From NCBI RefSeq assembly GCF_002099425.1, contig NW_018344059.1, positions 6,522,001-6,586,000 on the forward strand: 64,000 bases of DNA. The letters are read 5' to 3'. The notes below the pieces were generated by a model, which worked only from the letters and a program-made list of their open reading frames with translations, was not told where the DNA came from and ran no database searches. Shown piece by piece: positions 23,681 to 35,464 of the stretch. The translations under genes and the position numbers were made by a program. Positions within the stretch are counted from its first letter, which is position 1. The number at the start of each line of letters is the position of its first letter. The DNA comes from Phascolarctos cinereus (Eukaryota; Chordata; Mammalia; Diprotodontia; Phascolarctidae).

Positions 23681-23849
23681 TTCTTAGTCCCCACCCATCC
23701 TTCTTGACTCCTGCAGCTTTAGATATTCCTTGGTTTCTCATGACATTGTCATCCCCGTCCCTGTCTCCACCTCACGTACTCCCACTCCTTCTCAGTTTCC
23801 TTTTCTGGATCTTTATACAGGTCACATTCACTAACTCTGAGTCAGTCAA

Positions 23850-23930
23850 TGAATCAACAAGCATTTATTAAAGTACTTACTATATATCCTAAGTGCTGTG
23901 GACACAAAGAAAAACAAAAACATGGTTCCG
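23850..23930 (-). mobile_element. MIR/L2 tail inside L2
   Basis: CAATCAATGAATC-type start, AACAAGCATTTATTAAAGTACTTAC and CTAAGTGCTGTGGAC form the shared MIR/L2 3' end in reverse. Confidence 0.7.
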
Positions 23931-24009
23931 CGTAGTATAAATGGTTCCAGCATAAACAGAAGATTATTTCAGAAGGTCAGCACTAACAATAGAGGGGCGA
24001 TGGGAAAGG

Positions 24010-24120
24010 TCTTTGAGCCTCAGTTTCTTCATTCACCAACCTCACAGGGAAATCAAAGAATTTAAAGTAAAGTGCTTTTCAAACCTTAAAAGGTCCATGT
24101 AAATGTGAAGTACTATTTAA
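24010..24120 (+). mobile_element. MIR SINE fragment inside L2
   Basis: GAGCCTCAGTTTCTTCATTC and AAGTGCTTTTCAAACCTTAAAAG are MIR core and tail. Confidence 0.6.
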
Positions 24121-24544
24121 CAAGGGTAAGGAACCTGCAGTGAAGCCAACAGGTTCTCTGCTCCTGTACTATTACATCTATCTATATCTGAAGTTAGTCC
24201 TGGGCCCTGTTCTTATTTCATTTCTTTCTTAATTATGTTACCTGGGGATTTCCTGTGGATCCAATAATCATCTTTATGCAGATAATTCCCACATCTGTAT
24301 ATCCAACCCTGAGCTCCAGTCCCACATTACCAACTACCTTTTGGATTCTCTCACCCGGTGTGGTTTTAGGGCATCCCAAATTCAACCAATCCAAAACAGA
24401 ATCTTTTATTCCTCTTCTCCTTCTAGACCCCTCCTCTTCTCAACTTTTATTTTACTGTTGGGCAACATTATGTTCCCAGTCACATAGGCTTGCAACCTTT
24501 ACTCCTTACTCACACCACATATCCAATCAGCTGTCAAATATCAG

Positions 24545-24945
24545 CATGACTCAGTTCTCAAAAGAATTGCAAACAATAAAACACATGACAGAACACTCCT
24601 AATCATTGATAAAAGAAATGCAAATCAAAACAATCTTGAAGGTTTATTCTAAACTTGGCAAACTGGCAAAGATGATAAAAATTGGGAATAGCTTGAGGGG
24701 CTGTGAGAAGACAGACACAGTAGTGCATTGCTGGCGGAGTTATGAATTGGTAATGATTTCAGAAAACCATTTGCCCATCCACACCCTATGACCTGGAGAT
24801 TCCACTACTATGCTTGCACCCCAAAGAGGTGATGATAAGAAGAAAGTCCCCATATACACCAACGTACTTATAACAGCACTTAATGTGATAGCAAAGACCT
24901 GGAAACAAAGTAGATGCCCATTACCTGAGAATGGCTAAAACCAAC
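24545..24945 (+). mobile_element. L1 ORF2 C-terminal fragment
   Basis: GAAATGCAAATCAAAACAATC, GCATTGCTGGCGGAGTTATGAATTGG and TAGATGCCCATTACCTGAGAATGG give the L1 ORF2 end on the plus strand, without its 3' UTR. It abuts a reverse L1 piece. Confidence 0.75.
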
Positions 24946-24954
24946 TGTGGTTTT

Positions 24955-25590
24955 TCCTTTTGGAAACTGTTTTCCTTGGTTTATGATGTTATTCTAAACC
25001 TATTTTCTACCAAAATGCTTTCTAGTTTCCATGGGAATTCTTGCCCAATAAGGAATTCCTCCCCAGTAATTTAAGTTCTCAGGTTTATCAAACACCTAGT
25101 GGCTTCATCTATTTGTTTCTATTATTGATTATCAAGTCTTTAATCTACCTTTCTACTTAAACAGCATCAAATAAGTTTGATAATTACTGCTTTATAATAT
25201 AATTTGATGTCTTATAATACTAGGCTCTCAATTTTTTTTTTGCTTTTCACTTCTCATTTCCTGACCTGTTCTGCTTCCAAATGAATTTTATTATTGTTAC
25301 CTAACAATTGCTGCCTAAAGTAACCCCTTGGTAATTTACTATAGCACTAAATCTCTAGACTAATTTAGGCAACATCACAATTTTCATTATATTAGGCTTT
25401 GCCCAACCATTAACATTTCTGAAGTCTGTTTTGTAGTTATATTATAAATCCTCTATGTGTCTTGGTAGATTACCGCTCATATCTTATATATTTTGAAGCT
25501 GTTCTGAACATATTTTCTCTATGTTTTCCTTGTTTTTGTTAGTAATATAAAGAAATGATTATTTTGTGGATTTATTCTGTCTACTAATAT
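24955..25590 (-). mobile_element. L1 ORF2 fragment, reverse
   Basis: The reverse strand reads ORF2 from the block before NIIKM...LPKL to FDKPKNLNYWG, much decayed. The order relative to the plus-strand piece on its left does not fit a single twin-primed insertion. Confidence 0.7.
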
Positions 25591-25594
25591 TTAC

Positions 25595-25700
25595 TGAAGC
25601 AATAACAGGGACTGGTTTTTGCCTATCTTTGTATCCCCAGAGAACAGTGGGTGGCATATAGTAGTACATCCTTAATAAATGCTTGCTAATTGTCTTGATT
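25595..25700 (+). mobile_element. L2 3' tail
   Basis: AACAGGGACTGGTTTTTGCC, GTGGGTGGCATATAGTAG and CCTTAATAAATGCTTGC. Confidence 0.7.
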
Positions 25701-26438
25701 AGTTTCTTTCAAGGTAACTAGTTACGAAAAAGGAGGAAGGGAGACAAAGGTAACATCAAGGTTTTGAGAATAGGGGAAACTGAATGACATGTACACAAAA
25801 AAAGTCACGCAAGAAGAAAATTGTTAAATGCACAGAGCAAGTCAAAGAAAATAGCTTAAATGAGATTCTGGGGAAAGATTACTTCTAATAAACTATATGT
25901 AACAGGTATTTCCAGTTTCACATACAAACTTTTCTTGGTTCCACTTTTTAAACATATTGAAATAGTGAAGTATCTACTGTAGGTATGACCTTACCTATGT
26001 ACAGCTGAAATAAGATGGAAAAAATCTTTCAACAAAACAGATTGAGGAACTGAGTATTAAGAGATATGATAATGTTAATATTCATCAACATAAATGCTTG
26101 TCTCAAAAGAAAATGGAATGAAGAGAAAGAACAAAAGAGAACTGGGTACTGAAGTCCATATAAATACCACACTTAAATTCAGTTACCTAGAAAACATAGG
26201 AACATTTCTTTTTACTCATTCTAAAGATTCCATCTGAACTTCGATTTCTTTCAAACTTTGCCTCTAATGTCCTTCTTCAATTCAACAAACATTTAAATAC
26301 AAATATTTAACATAACTTTGAAGGAACAATGATGAATAGGCAACATCCCTACTCTAGTGCTCAAGCTAGCATTCTAGTTAACCAGTTTAGATTTTCTCCC
26401 CCCTCAAAGGAACATTTACAAAATGATGTGGTTCTAAG

Positions 26439-26448
26439 CTAAAAATAG
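26439..26448. promoter_or_regulatory. MEF2 consensus site, second
   Basis: CTAAAAATAG again, 3 kb from the first and inside a 2.7-kb block with only one SINE. Confidence 0.25.
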
Positions 26449-26664
26449 TCCCTTTTGTCTAGGAACTACAGTGACCTAACTAAACATAAATGATGACTAT
26501 AATAGGTCATCAACATTTGTGGGAATACATTCTAGTCTGTCCCATGAACAGGGAACTCCAGGAAAAGCATACCAATAATTAAACAACATTTTCAACTTTT
26601 CAATTTTCACCCATTACCTAACTGTATACTACCATTCTTTTAAGTTTAATAATTAGAGATAATT

Positions 26665-26822
26665 GGGGCAGAGAGGTGGGGCAGTGGATAGAGCACGGGC
26701 CCTGGATTCAGAAGGACCTAAGTTCAAATTCGGCCTCAGACAAATAACACTTACTAGCTGTGTGACCCTGGGCAAGTCACTTAACTCCACTGCCTACCCA
26801 AAAAAAAAGAAAAAGAAGAAAA
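26665..26822 (+). mobile_element. WSINE-like tRNA SINE with exact TSD
   Basis: GGGGCAGAGAGGTGGGGCAGTGG head, TAGCTGTGTGACCCTGGGC, CCACTGCCTACC and poly-A. Target duplication TAGAGATAATT at 26654-26664 and 26823-26833 is exact, so the insertion is fairly young. Confidence 0.95.
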
Positions 26823-28384
26823 TAGAGATAATTAATATTTAAATATTCAACATGCCAAATGTAAAAATATCAGGAGTACTATACCTCTTCTCTTTAGAAA
26901 TGAGGTGGAACAACTCATTACCAATGCATATGAATAGTTTCTGGTACTTTAAACGGGCCACATTCAAAGTATTTTCAGAGTTCTATCCATAGTAGCACTT
27001 TTAAGTGTAAGCACAAACTACAGTCAAAATTTTAATAGTGAAGTAGAAGACCTTCAGGACAGCAAACTATTATGGATAAAGAAGCCAGCAAAGTCTGCAG
27101 TTTATATAGGTTAAATCACAACAAAAACACCATCACAACAAAATATTTACAAGCTCTAGAAACAACAATTTTGTAAAGTATTTGATGAATTCTAGTTTAG
27201 TAATAGAACAAGCAGTTCATTAATATTTATTATAATAGGATTTTTTCCTGTAAAACCAAAACTAACCTGTTAATCCTACTCTGAAACAATCTCGGAGAAT
27301 TCACCTTTCATTTAACATTTAAACAAGACCATGTATTTAATAAAAGGTCAAAACATAGAATTTCTGAGCTACATATTATCTTCGATAAAATTTCACATCT
27401 CCAAATTTTAGGATAAAAAGCTTAACACAGCTTTATACTTTTTCAAAACCTGGAAAAAATGTTTCAGGTCTAGATGTGAAAATAATTTCTCCATCAGTAA
27501 ATCCACTCCTCCCCAAACCACATTTAATTAAACCAGAAAGACTAAAAAAGGTGACAAACTTAAAAACAAAAACCATCCATAAACCCTTTGTAACAGGTTG
27601 TTAAAATTAATTATATTGGAACTTGGTGTATAACAACTACTGTGTCCAGTACAATTGTATTTACTACATATTGTATAAGTAACTTGCAGTCACAGAATAA
27701 GCATAAATTAAATCCCAATTGAACACTTCTGACAGATGATAGTACATCAACAAGTAAATAGAAACACCATGTTAATTTCAAGCTCCATTAGAAATGGGGT
27801 TAGGGAGCCATTTGCACAAAAGGGGGAAATGTCTCAATATTTGTGAAAAGCAGAAACAAAGAAAATAATGAACATTTAAGTGTTCCTGAAGAGAAATAGC
27901 AATGCTTAAGTACTTGTTTTGTAGTGAGTTTTTCTGCACAGTTTAGACTTCAGATTAGGAATGAGCTCAAAACTCACGTTAAGTGAATAGCATACAACAG
28001 AACAAGTCAAGCATAGCAGAAAGCATAGCAGAAACCAGAACTACACAAGCTTTTCTGCAAACAGTTCTGTCAGTGGGCCGCAATCAATCCTAGCCTGCAA
28101 CATTATGGATACAGAAGACCTAAAAGCTTCACATTTTACAAGATCTAAGACTGAAAATAAATGCTGTGATATCACAACATATTTCTTGAATTAATGCCTC
28201 AAGGAAACTTTCCCAAATGCACAAGTATATCCCACTTAACGTCATGAATTGATTCTGCAAAATATGAATGAAATTTCCTACTCTGTAAAAGGGTTTAGCT
28301 ATAGTATATTAACAATGCTACTGAAAAAAGGTTGTTTAAGGCAATCCTAAGTACTATATACTTAATTATTTTATACCCCTCCAT

Positions 28385-28760
28385 TCCATCTCAGAGTTGG
28401 AAGGGACCTTATAAGTCATTTGGTCCAAATGGGAACCATAAAGAAGTCCCAACATCCATCTACCCTTCAGCTGAAGAATCATTGTGGGAGAAAACCTACG
28501 ACTTCAAGAGGCAGCCCATTCCACTTCAGGATATTTTCTCTGCACCCCACCTGTTATTTCTATTTCTGGGGCCAAGCAGAAAACCAGCCTAAACCCTTCA
28601 AATAATCTGTTCCCCTCTTAAGTCTTCTCTCCAGATCAAGTATTCCCAGTTCTTTCAACTCACTCTTCTAAAGCACAAAGGCATCTTTTACCATTTTGGG
28701 TCACCATCCTCTGCATTTTTCCAACTTGTTAATAATCTTCCTAAAATTTACCACTATATA
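28385..28760 (-). mobile_element. CR1/L3 LINE, 3' part, reverse
   Basis: CTCAGAGTTGGAAGGGACCTTATAAGTC, AGGCAGCCCATTCCAC, GGGGCCAAGCAGAAAACCAG and TCACCATCCTCTGCATTTTTCC follow the antisense order of CR1/L3 3' sequence. Confidence 0.8.
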
Positions 28761-28849
28761 TTCACTAAAAGTCCTTGCTGATGACTTCAAAAAACAGCCT
28801 CACAAATAATATCCATGCATTAAAAGAAAGTGGTTTATTCAGACCACAA

Positions 28850-28928
28850 AGCTCTGCCCTAGACCTTCTCCTCTTTCTACACTTTGATGTTGACCTATCA
28901 GTTCCCTTGGTTTCAATTATCATGATCT
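28850..28928 (+). mobile_element. L2 fragment
   Basis: GCTCTGCCCTAGACCTTCTCC followed by TTGGTTTCAATTATCATGATC matches L2 ORF2 after the GSVLGP motif. Confidence 0.6.
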
Positions 28929-28929
28929 C

Positions 28930-29150
28930 AGGATCACAGATTTAGGAGTGGAAGGAGCTTTAGAGGCCATCTGGAACAACCCCAATATCACCATCAATTT
29001 TACAAATGAGGAAACTGAAGCCCACAGAAATTAAGTGACTTGTGCAAGGTAGCATGTTTAGTGAGTGGCACAGATGAGATCTGAACTGACAGAATGGATT
29101 TGATTTGAACTTCAATCCTGAGTCCAAAAACAAGTGCTTTTTCCATGATA
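28930..29150 (-). mobile_element. SINE with CR1/L3-like tail, reverse
   Basis: GATCACAGATTTAGGAGTGG, TTTAGAGGCCATCTGG, TTACAAATGAGGAAACTGAAGCC and AGTGCTTTTTCCATGATACC in order. Confidence 0.75.
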
Positions 29151-29169
29151 CCATGAAACATTATACATT

Positions 29170-29192
29170 ACACACACACACACACACACACA
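29170..29192. repeat. (CA)n microsatellite
   Basis: About 11 CA units. Confidence 0.9.
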
Positions 29193-29214
29193 TCCAGCGG
29201 CCTCATGGGACATT

Positions 29215-30045
29215 TCAAACTAGATGTCTGACTTTCCCTTATAACCCAACCCTCTTCCCTATTTCTTTGAAGGGCACTACCATGCTTCCAGTGACTGAGA
29301 TTTACAACCTTGGAAGCATCACCAACTCCTCACTATCACCATACATACCCAACCAACTGCCAAGTTTTATGGATTCTACATCCCTATTATCCCTTGCATT
29401 TGGTCCCTTCTTTCTGCTCACACTATCACTAACTCCAACAACCACCTTATTGGGTTCCCTGCCTCAAGTATATTCCCCCCTCCAATTCATCCTCAACACC
29501 TGTCCAACTGATATTTCTAAAGGTTTGACCATATCACTCTCCTGCTCAAGAAACTCAATGGCTTCCAATTCCCCCTAGAATCAAATGCAAATTCCTTTGA
29601 TATTTAAAACCCCTGCCCACCTGGCCCCAACCTAGCTTTCCAAGGCTTAGTCAACACTACTCACCTTCACACATTCTTCAGTTCAGCCAAACTGATCGCC
29701 TTGCTGTTTCTCCCCCATGACATTCCATCTCTTATCTCTGTAACAGCAAAAACTATCTGTCCCCATGCCTGGAATGGCACTCTTTCCTCACCTCCATGTC
29801 AGAATTCCCAGCTTCCTTCAAAGCTTAATTGAAACACCTCCAGTATGAAAGTCTTTCCTAACAGCCCTGAACTGCCATATCTTCCTCCAAAATTACCTCA
29901 CATTTACTGTGTATACACTGAATTATGCACAAATTGTCTCTCTCTTCCCAGATAGAAAGTGAGCTGCAGAAGAAGAGGGTCTATTTAGCACACAGCCTGG
30001 CCACAGTAGATACTTATAAACACTTGTTAATTCACTGACACTAGG
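29215..30045 (+). mobile_element. L2, 3' part
   Basis: TTTGACCATATCACTCTCCTGC, CACCTGGCCCCAACCTAGC, CCATGCCTGGAATGGCAC, GAAAGTGAGCTGCAG and a CCACAGTAGATACTTATAAACAC tail follow the L2 3' order. The 157-codon ORF at 29105 crosses this element and the CA repeat and is not a gene. Confidence 0.8.
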
Positions 30046-30511
30046 AGAGTAGATAAGATTGGGAATGGTGGCATTTCATTCCTCTATAGCAGAGAAGGAA
30101 AGGCCAAGACAAAAATAAGGTATCAGTCAATCAACAAGCCTTTATTAATCTCTTACAATGGGCTTGGGGATTACACTAAGCCCTGGGGATACATAAAAAG
30201 ACAAAAACCATTCTAATGGAGGAGATAATACACAAATAACTATGTACAAAAATAGAAGAGAATCTCAGAAAGCAGCCACTTGCAGTTGTGGGGGAGGAGC
30301 TGGAGGGAAAAGAAAGACCTCCTGAAGAAGGAATATGACATAACTATTAAAGGAAGCCATGCGGCAGAGATGAGGGAGAGAATTCCAGGCATGGGGGAAA
30401 GTCAATAAAGGGGCATGGAATGGGGGGATGGAGTGTCATGTTCCAGAAAGAAAATTATCACTGGACTGTAGAGCATATGGGGAGGAATAAAGTGTAAGAA
30501 GACTCAAAAGG

Positions 30512-31749
30512 AGCACAAAAAGATTTGTGTAAGTTCAATTACAAAGTGCTCCTTAAAGAAATAAAGAATAACTTAAATAGCTGAAAGAATATTCAGTGCT
30601 CATGGGCAGGCCATGCCAATATAATAAAAATGACAATACTACCAAAGTTAATTTACACTTTTAATGCTACACCAATCAAATTACCAAGAAGATACTTTAT
30701 CCAACTCGATAAATTAACAAAATTCATTCGGGAAAAACAAAAACTAGAATGTCAAGGAAATGATGAGAAGGATCAGCAATGGAAGGGGAACAATACTTCC
30801 AGACCTCAAACTATATTTTAAATCAGCAGTCAATCAAAAACTACCTGGTCTTGGTTAAAAAATATAGATCAATGGAGCAAACTAGACAAAGGAGAATCAG
30901 AAACAGTGGAAATGAATAACCCATTCTCTGATAAAATGGAAAACAAAATACCTAGGAAAAAACTCTGATTAAAAACTACTGGGAAACTAGATAGCAGTCT
31001 GGCAGAAATCAGGCTTAGACCAACACTTTATACTATATCCCACAATTCATTCTAAAAAAACTCAGACCCTTAACATTAAAGATAACACAATAAAAAAATT
31101 AGAAGAGAAGCAGATCATATACTTCTCACAGCTTTAGAAAGGAGATGAATTCTTAACCAATAGAAGCAATTATAAAAAATAAAATTGATAACTTTGATTA
31201 TTACATGCAACTGAAAAGCTTCTGCACTGTATTAATATGCATTAATACATTACATCTAGGATAAGAGAAGTGGTCAAATGGGAAAATTTTGTATCAGATT
31301 TCTCTGATAAGGGTTTGATATTGAAGATATATCAACTGTATATACATACATTATATACACATAATTATACAATTAAACAAGCTGATCCAAGAACACAGTA
31401 TACACAAGAACTAGAACAATGTAAATGGAAAGAACAACCACAGATGGAAAAACTCAAAAGTGAATGTAATAAAATTATGTAGATCAAGTAGGGCTCAAAT
31501 GAAGAGTTATGACAAGACATCTGCAATCTATCCCTCTGTGGAGGTGAGAGGTCCACAGGTGTTACACATTGTGGACTTTTTCCAATGTATCAATCAGTTG
31601 TGTTGACATTTTTTTTCTTTAAAAAAAAAAAAAACACAAACCTATATATTGGATGGCTTCTCCCAGAGGGGGAAGTGAAGGGATACCGAAAACAACTATG
31701 CTTGTGTAAGAAACAAAAGGCGTCAATAAAAATTTACTTAAAAAAAAAA
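30512..31749 (+). mobile_element. L1, 5'-truncated, inserted in L2, with TSD
   Basis: Decayed ORF2 from TTACAAAGTGCTCC through [15 protein letters not shown] and a 3' UTR ending CAATAAAAATTTACTT plus poly-A. Flanks AAGACTCAAAAGG (30499-30511) and AAGACTGGAAAGG (31750-31762) are a target duplication with two changes, and both are L2 sequence. Many small breaks. Confidence 0.9.
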
Positions 31750-32394
31750 AAGACTGGAAAGGTAGGAAGGGGTCCAGTCATAAAATACTTTAAAAGCTAA
31801 ACAGAGGATTTTATATTAGATCCTGGAGGTAACAGGGATCCACTAGAGGAGGGGAAGGTGACGGGGTCAGACCTGTGGAAGAACACTTGGCAAATGAATG
31901 GAAAAAGAACTGAAGTGAATAGAGACTTGAGACATCCAAAAAGCATCAGAAGTCTAGGCATGAAATTTTGAGTGCCTGCACCAGGGTGGTGGCCCTGTGA
32001 GTGAAGAAAAGGGGACATATATGAGATGCTGTGAAAATAGAAAGGACAAGATTTAGCGAAGATCAGATATGTGGGTTGAGTGAGAGTGAGAAGCCAAGGA
32101 TGAAACTAAGGTTATGAGTCTAGGGGGCTGGGAGGATGGTGGTACCCTAAACAGTAACAGAAGGTTAGGAGGAGGAGTGAAAGGCTGGGAAGAAGGGAGG
32201 GAGGAGAAACAATAAGTTGTTTTGGTTATATTGATTTTAAGTCCAAGAGTTAGTTAGTAATGCAAAACTGTAGCTCAGGAAATATATCAGAGCTGGATAT
32301 AGTTTTGGGAAGTATCTGCATTAGAAATAACCAAACTCATGGGAGCTGATGAGATCACCAACTGAGACAGAGGGAGAAGACAGGGAGCAGACAT

Positions 32395-32620
32395 GTATTT
32401 ACCTCCTAAGTGCCAGGCGCTTTACTAAACAAGTTACAAATACTATCACCTGATCTTCACAAACAGCCCTGTCAAGAAGGTGCTATTGTTATCTCCATTT
32501 TACAGCCTAGGGAACTGAAGCAGAGGTAAGTGACTGCCCTGGATCACTAAGCTACTGTCTGAAGCTGAATTTGAACTCAGCTCTTCATGATTCCAGGCCT
32601 AGCTGTATCCACCTGGACAG
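32395..32620 (-). mobile_element. MIR SINE inside L2
   Basis: CCTAAGTGCCAGGCGCTTTAC, AGCCCTGTCAAGAAGGTGC, GGGAACTGAAGCAGAGG and CAGGCCTAGCTGTATCCACC: a reverse MIR. Confidence 0.8.
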
Positions 32621-33380
32621 ACCGTTCAGGAATTTAATGGTTATGACATGGAAGAAGATCTAGCAAAGGGGAATGAGGAGCAGTCAGATAGGTAGGAATG
32701 CATACAAAACAGGAGAGAACACGGCATTGAAAGCCTAGAAAGGATCAAGGAAAAGGGCTACAGAAATATCAAGAATAATAATGGAGGAAAGGCCATTAGA
32801 TTTAACAATTAAGAGAATACTAGTAATTTTAGAGAGAAAAGTGTCCATTGAAATGATGAGGTTGGATGCCAGACTGCAGAGTTTAGAATCAAGTGAAAGG
32901 AGAGAAAGTGAAAGCACTAAATGTAAATGGATTTCTCAAGTTAAGCCAGAAAAGAGTTGAGATACAGGCCAACAGTTAGCAGAGATGCTCAGACCAAGTG
33001 AAAGTTTTGAGACAAGGGCTTGTTTGTGAGCAACAAGGAACAGCCAAAAGACAAGGAGGCATTAAAGATTAATGAAGATTAGGACTGAAACCAGGCAATT
33101 TATTGGATAATATGAGAGGAAAAGGGATCAAAGGTGAATGTAAAGCCATTTGCCTTGGCCTAGAAAAGGCCCCCTTCTTCATGTTGAATCTTAGGATGAA
33201 AGAGAAGCTAGCAGAGAAGACATCTGAGTGATATGAGATGAAGAAAAGGGGAGCTACACGAGCACTTGGTTTAATTTTTTTCATGGATTGTGAGGCAAAG
33301 TCTGACAGAGTTGGGAGACAGAATGCCACAGGAGACTTAAGGATGACACTTCAGTTAGTAAACTTCTATTAAAGGCACTA

Positions 33381-33715
33381 AGACTTTTGGGACTCTGTGT
33401 GTTTATGTGCGTACGTGTGTATATATGTAATACACCTTTAAATTCTGCCTTATGTTCAGTCCTTTGTCACTGCCTCTATGGTTGCAAATAATTACAGGTG
33501 TAGATCTTTAAAGTAAAAGGCTTGGCTACACCAGATGCAGTTAAGCTGCAGATTAGATCCTACAACCACCAACCCTAACACATACATAGTGAATGGTGCA
33601 CCCTTCTCAGTATTCCATATCAAAGCTTATACATGAGACTAGTAACCTTGTCACCCACACCCCCCTCCCACATGAGGTTTACAATTGAGTTGACTTTCTT
33701 TCCAATTTTATGTGA
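33381..33715. other. Intron 1, unassigned
   Basis: No repeat or gene recognised. Confidence 0.4.
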
Positions 33716-33719
33716 TAAG

Positions 33720-34090
33720 AAAAGAACACAGGTCCAAGAGTTAAGGGCCTATTCCCAGCTCTAGCAATAAATAACTACCTGATAACCTTGGTTGAGCCAC
33801 AGACGAGACTTTTTAGACCCAGAAAAGGCATCAGAGATCAGTTAGTACAATCTTCTTATTTTACAGGTAGGGAAACTAATGTCCCAAGCCTCCTTTGCCA
33901 AAGTCACAAAGCTGGTTAATTAGCTGAAGAACAGGGACTGGAAACCAGGTTCCCCTATCACGTTCTAACATTTTTAATCTGTAGGAAAGGGACAACAGTA
34001 CCTTCCCTGTGCCTCCAACACACAGCTGTTTTAAAGTTTAAAAAAGACACGTTCAAATCCTTTGAAATTTATAAAGCATTATATAAATGG
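33720..34090 (+). mobile_element. MIR split by another SINE
   Basis: The head is CAGGTCCAAGAGTTAAGG...TTGGTTGAGCCAC and the tail AATCTGTAGGAAAGGGACAAC...ATTTATAAAGCATTATATAAATGG. Between them sits a reverse SINE (33805-33965). Confidence 0.65.
33805..33965 (-). mobile_element. SINE with CR1/L3-like tail nested in MIR
   Basis: TTTTTAGACCCAGAAAAGGCATC, TTTTACAGGTAGGGAAAC and AAGTCACAAAGCTGG in reverse order. Confidence 0.65.
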
Positions 34091-34329
34091 AAGAATTTAT
34101 TACTATAGAAAGTAAAACATTAAAATCAATCTCAAATTGACAAAAACAGTTTAAAGCATCTTAGTTTTTATTTGTGACCAAGTATCTTTTTTTTTGTTTT
34201 CTGAGTGTCAGTAGTTTAGATAACAGTTCTCAACTAACACTGAAAGCACAAAAAAATTTTATATATCTCTTCCTCCCCCCCAGTAAGTACTCAAGTAGCA
34301 TTCCCTCTTAAAATTTTAAAAATTAACCT

Positions 34330-34555
34330 GCCCCATGCCACTTCCTCCATGAAGCCTCTTCCCAGTTCTTTCTACCACTTATGTCATGTTCTACTTTCTT
34401 TTTTTCATTATTCATGTGTTATATACTCCTAGTAGCTATTAAGGTCCAATAAAGTAGTAACCCATCTTATTTAATCATTGTTATCTTCCCCAGAACCTGG
34501 CACAGATTTCTGCAAATAAAAGTTGTTTAATAAATACATGCTGAATTAAATGTTT
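34330..34555 (+). mobile_element. L2 3' tail
   Basis: CCACTTCCTCCATGAAGCCTC, ACCTGGCACAGATTTC and AATAAATACATGCTGAATTA. Confidence 0.7.
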
Positions 34556-34789
34556 CAGTTTTAGGGAACTTTTTACAAAAGAGAAGCAGCATAGCATTTC
34601 TGCAACTGGTTTAGGTAAATAACCTGTAAATTTGTACAGTGTTATCGGGTGTTTGTGGACATTAATGAAAATATCTGAACATAAGTTAACAAAGGTACTA
34701 TATAAAATCCATACCAGATTTCTATCTGTTTTAATAGACTACATAAAGGTAGTTAAATGTTCAAGTTGTTCACTGGTTTTGCTTTAGAG

Positions 34790-34950
34790 AGTGGTGCTAT
34801 AGAAAAGAGTGTTAGACTAGCAACTAGAGTTTCTCAGCTCTGGCTACCTTTCCCTTTCTCTGGGCCTATTTTGTCATCTGTAAAATGAAGAGATTGGACT
34901 CAACAGACTTGAAGATCACCTCACAGCTCTAAATCCACAATCTTATGAAT
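34790..34950 (+). mobile_element. SINE with CR1/L3-like tail
   Basis: GAGTGGTGCTATAGAAAAGAG, TGTCATCTGTAAAATGAAG, GATTGGACTCAACAG and CAGCTCTAAATCCACAATC. Confidence 0.7.
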
Positions 34951-35264
34951 GCATACTGAGGACCAAAACGTATCCTAGCAAGAATTCTCTATGGTCCAGA
35001 GGCTGAGACAACAGTAAGAGGAATGAACTGGAGCTCATTCATCACACCTAAAAATAAAAGTATGAATAGATACCGTCAATTGCATGACCTTATAAAATAA
35101 AATACAATGTTCAGACTCCCAATCTGAGTCCCAAAGTTTTCATTTAGGTGAACAACCAACACAAATACAAATCTATTTCTGTTAAACTAGTCCTGTTTGT
35201 TCTAAGGAAGAGAGATAGTGATCGAAACAAGGAAAAGAATGTCCACAATGCACCTCAACAGCTG

Positions 35265-35345
35265 GTAAAAGCACTGAACTAGAAGTCAGCCAGTCCCCAA
35301 GTCAAATCCAGCCTCAGACACTTTTTTACTAGCAGTGTTTGTGAA
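35265..35345 (+). mobile_element. MIR head fragment
   Basis: AAAAGCACTGAACTAGAAGTCAG and CAAATCCAGCCTCAGACAC. Confidence 0.55.
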
Positions 35346-35464
35346 GTTCATGAAAAAGTTTTCTCATGTAATAAAAACAATTTCTAAAAGAACTTTATGA
35401 TCATAAGCAATCCATCAGATAATAGACAACCCATCACATGTCCAGTCAATGACAGCAGCAGGAA

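Larger units (their letters stand above)
23685..24545 (+). mobile_element. L2 ORF2 fragment, interrupted
   Basis: The left part (to about 23840) matches the L2 reverse transcriptase before the VPQGSVLGP motif. The right part (from about 24185) resumes at TTAGTCCTGGGCCC and continues through TATGCAGATAATTCCCACATC, the degraded YADD region. Between them lie a reverse MIR/L2 tail (23850-23930) and a plus MIR (24010-24120). No open frame remains. Confidence 0.8.
25701..28380. other. Repeat-poor intron 1 block (2.7 kb)
   Basis: AT-rich DNA with only one young SINE (26665-26822). No exon, RNA gene or older repeat recognised. It may hold conserved non-coding sequence. Confidence 0.35.
30120..33380 (-). 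mobile_element. Long L2 in reverse, split by L1 and MIR
   Basis: From left to right this reads from the L2 3' tail (CAAGCCTTTATTAATCTC) through CCAGGCATGGGGGAAAG, GTAAGAAGACT|GGAAAGG, GATCCTGGAGGTAACAGGG, CAGACCTGTGG, CACCAGGGTGGTGGCC, ATGGTGGTACCCT, GGGAGCTGATGAGATCACC and the RT region near 32.7-33.3 kb. Together these cover much of ORF2 and the 3' UTR. It is cut by an L1 (30512-31749) and a MIR (about 32395-32620). No open frame is left. Confidence 0.85.

Noticed and set aside
24545-25590. Second twin-primed L1
   Set aside because: A plus-strand late ORF2 piece lies left of a minus-strand earlier ORF2 piece. Twin priming gives the opposite order, and no poly-A end is present, so two separate fragments or a later rearrangement are more likely.
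29105-29578. 157-codon ORF
   Set aside because: It begins in a SINE, crosses a CA microsatellite and continues in an L2 tail.
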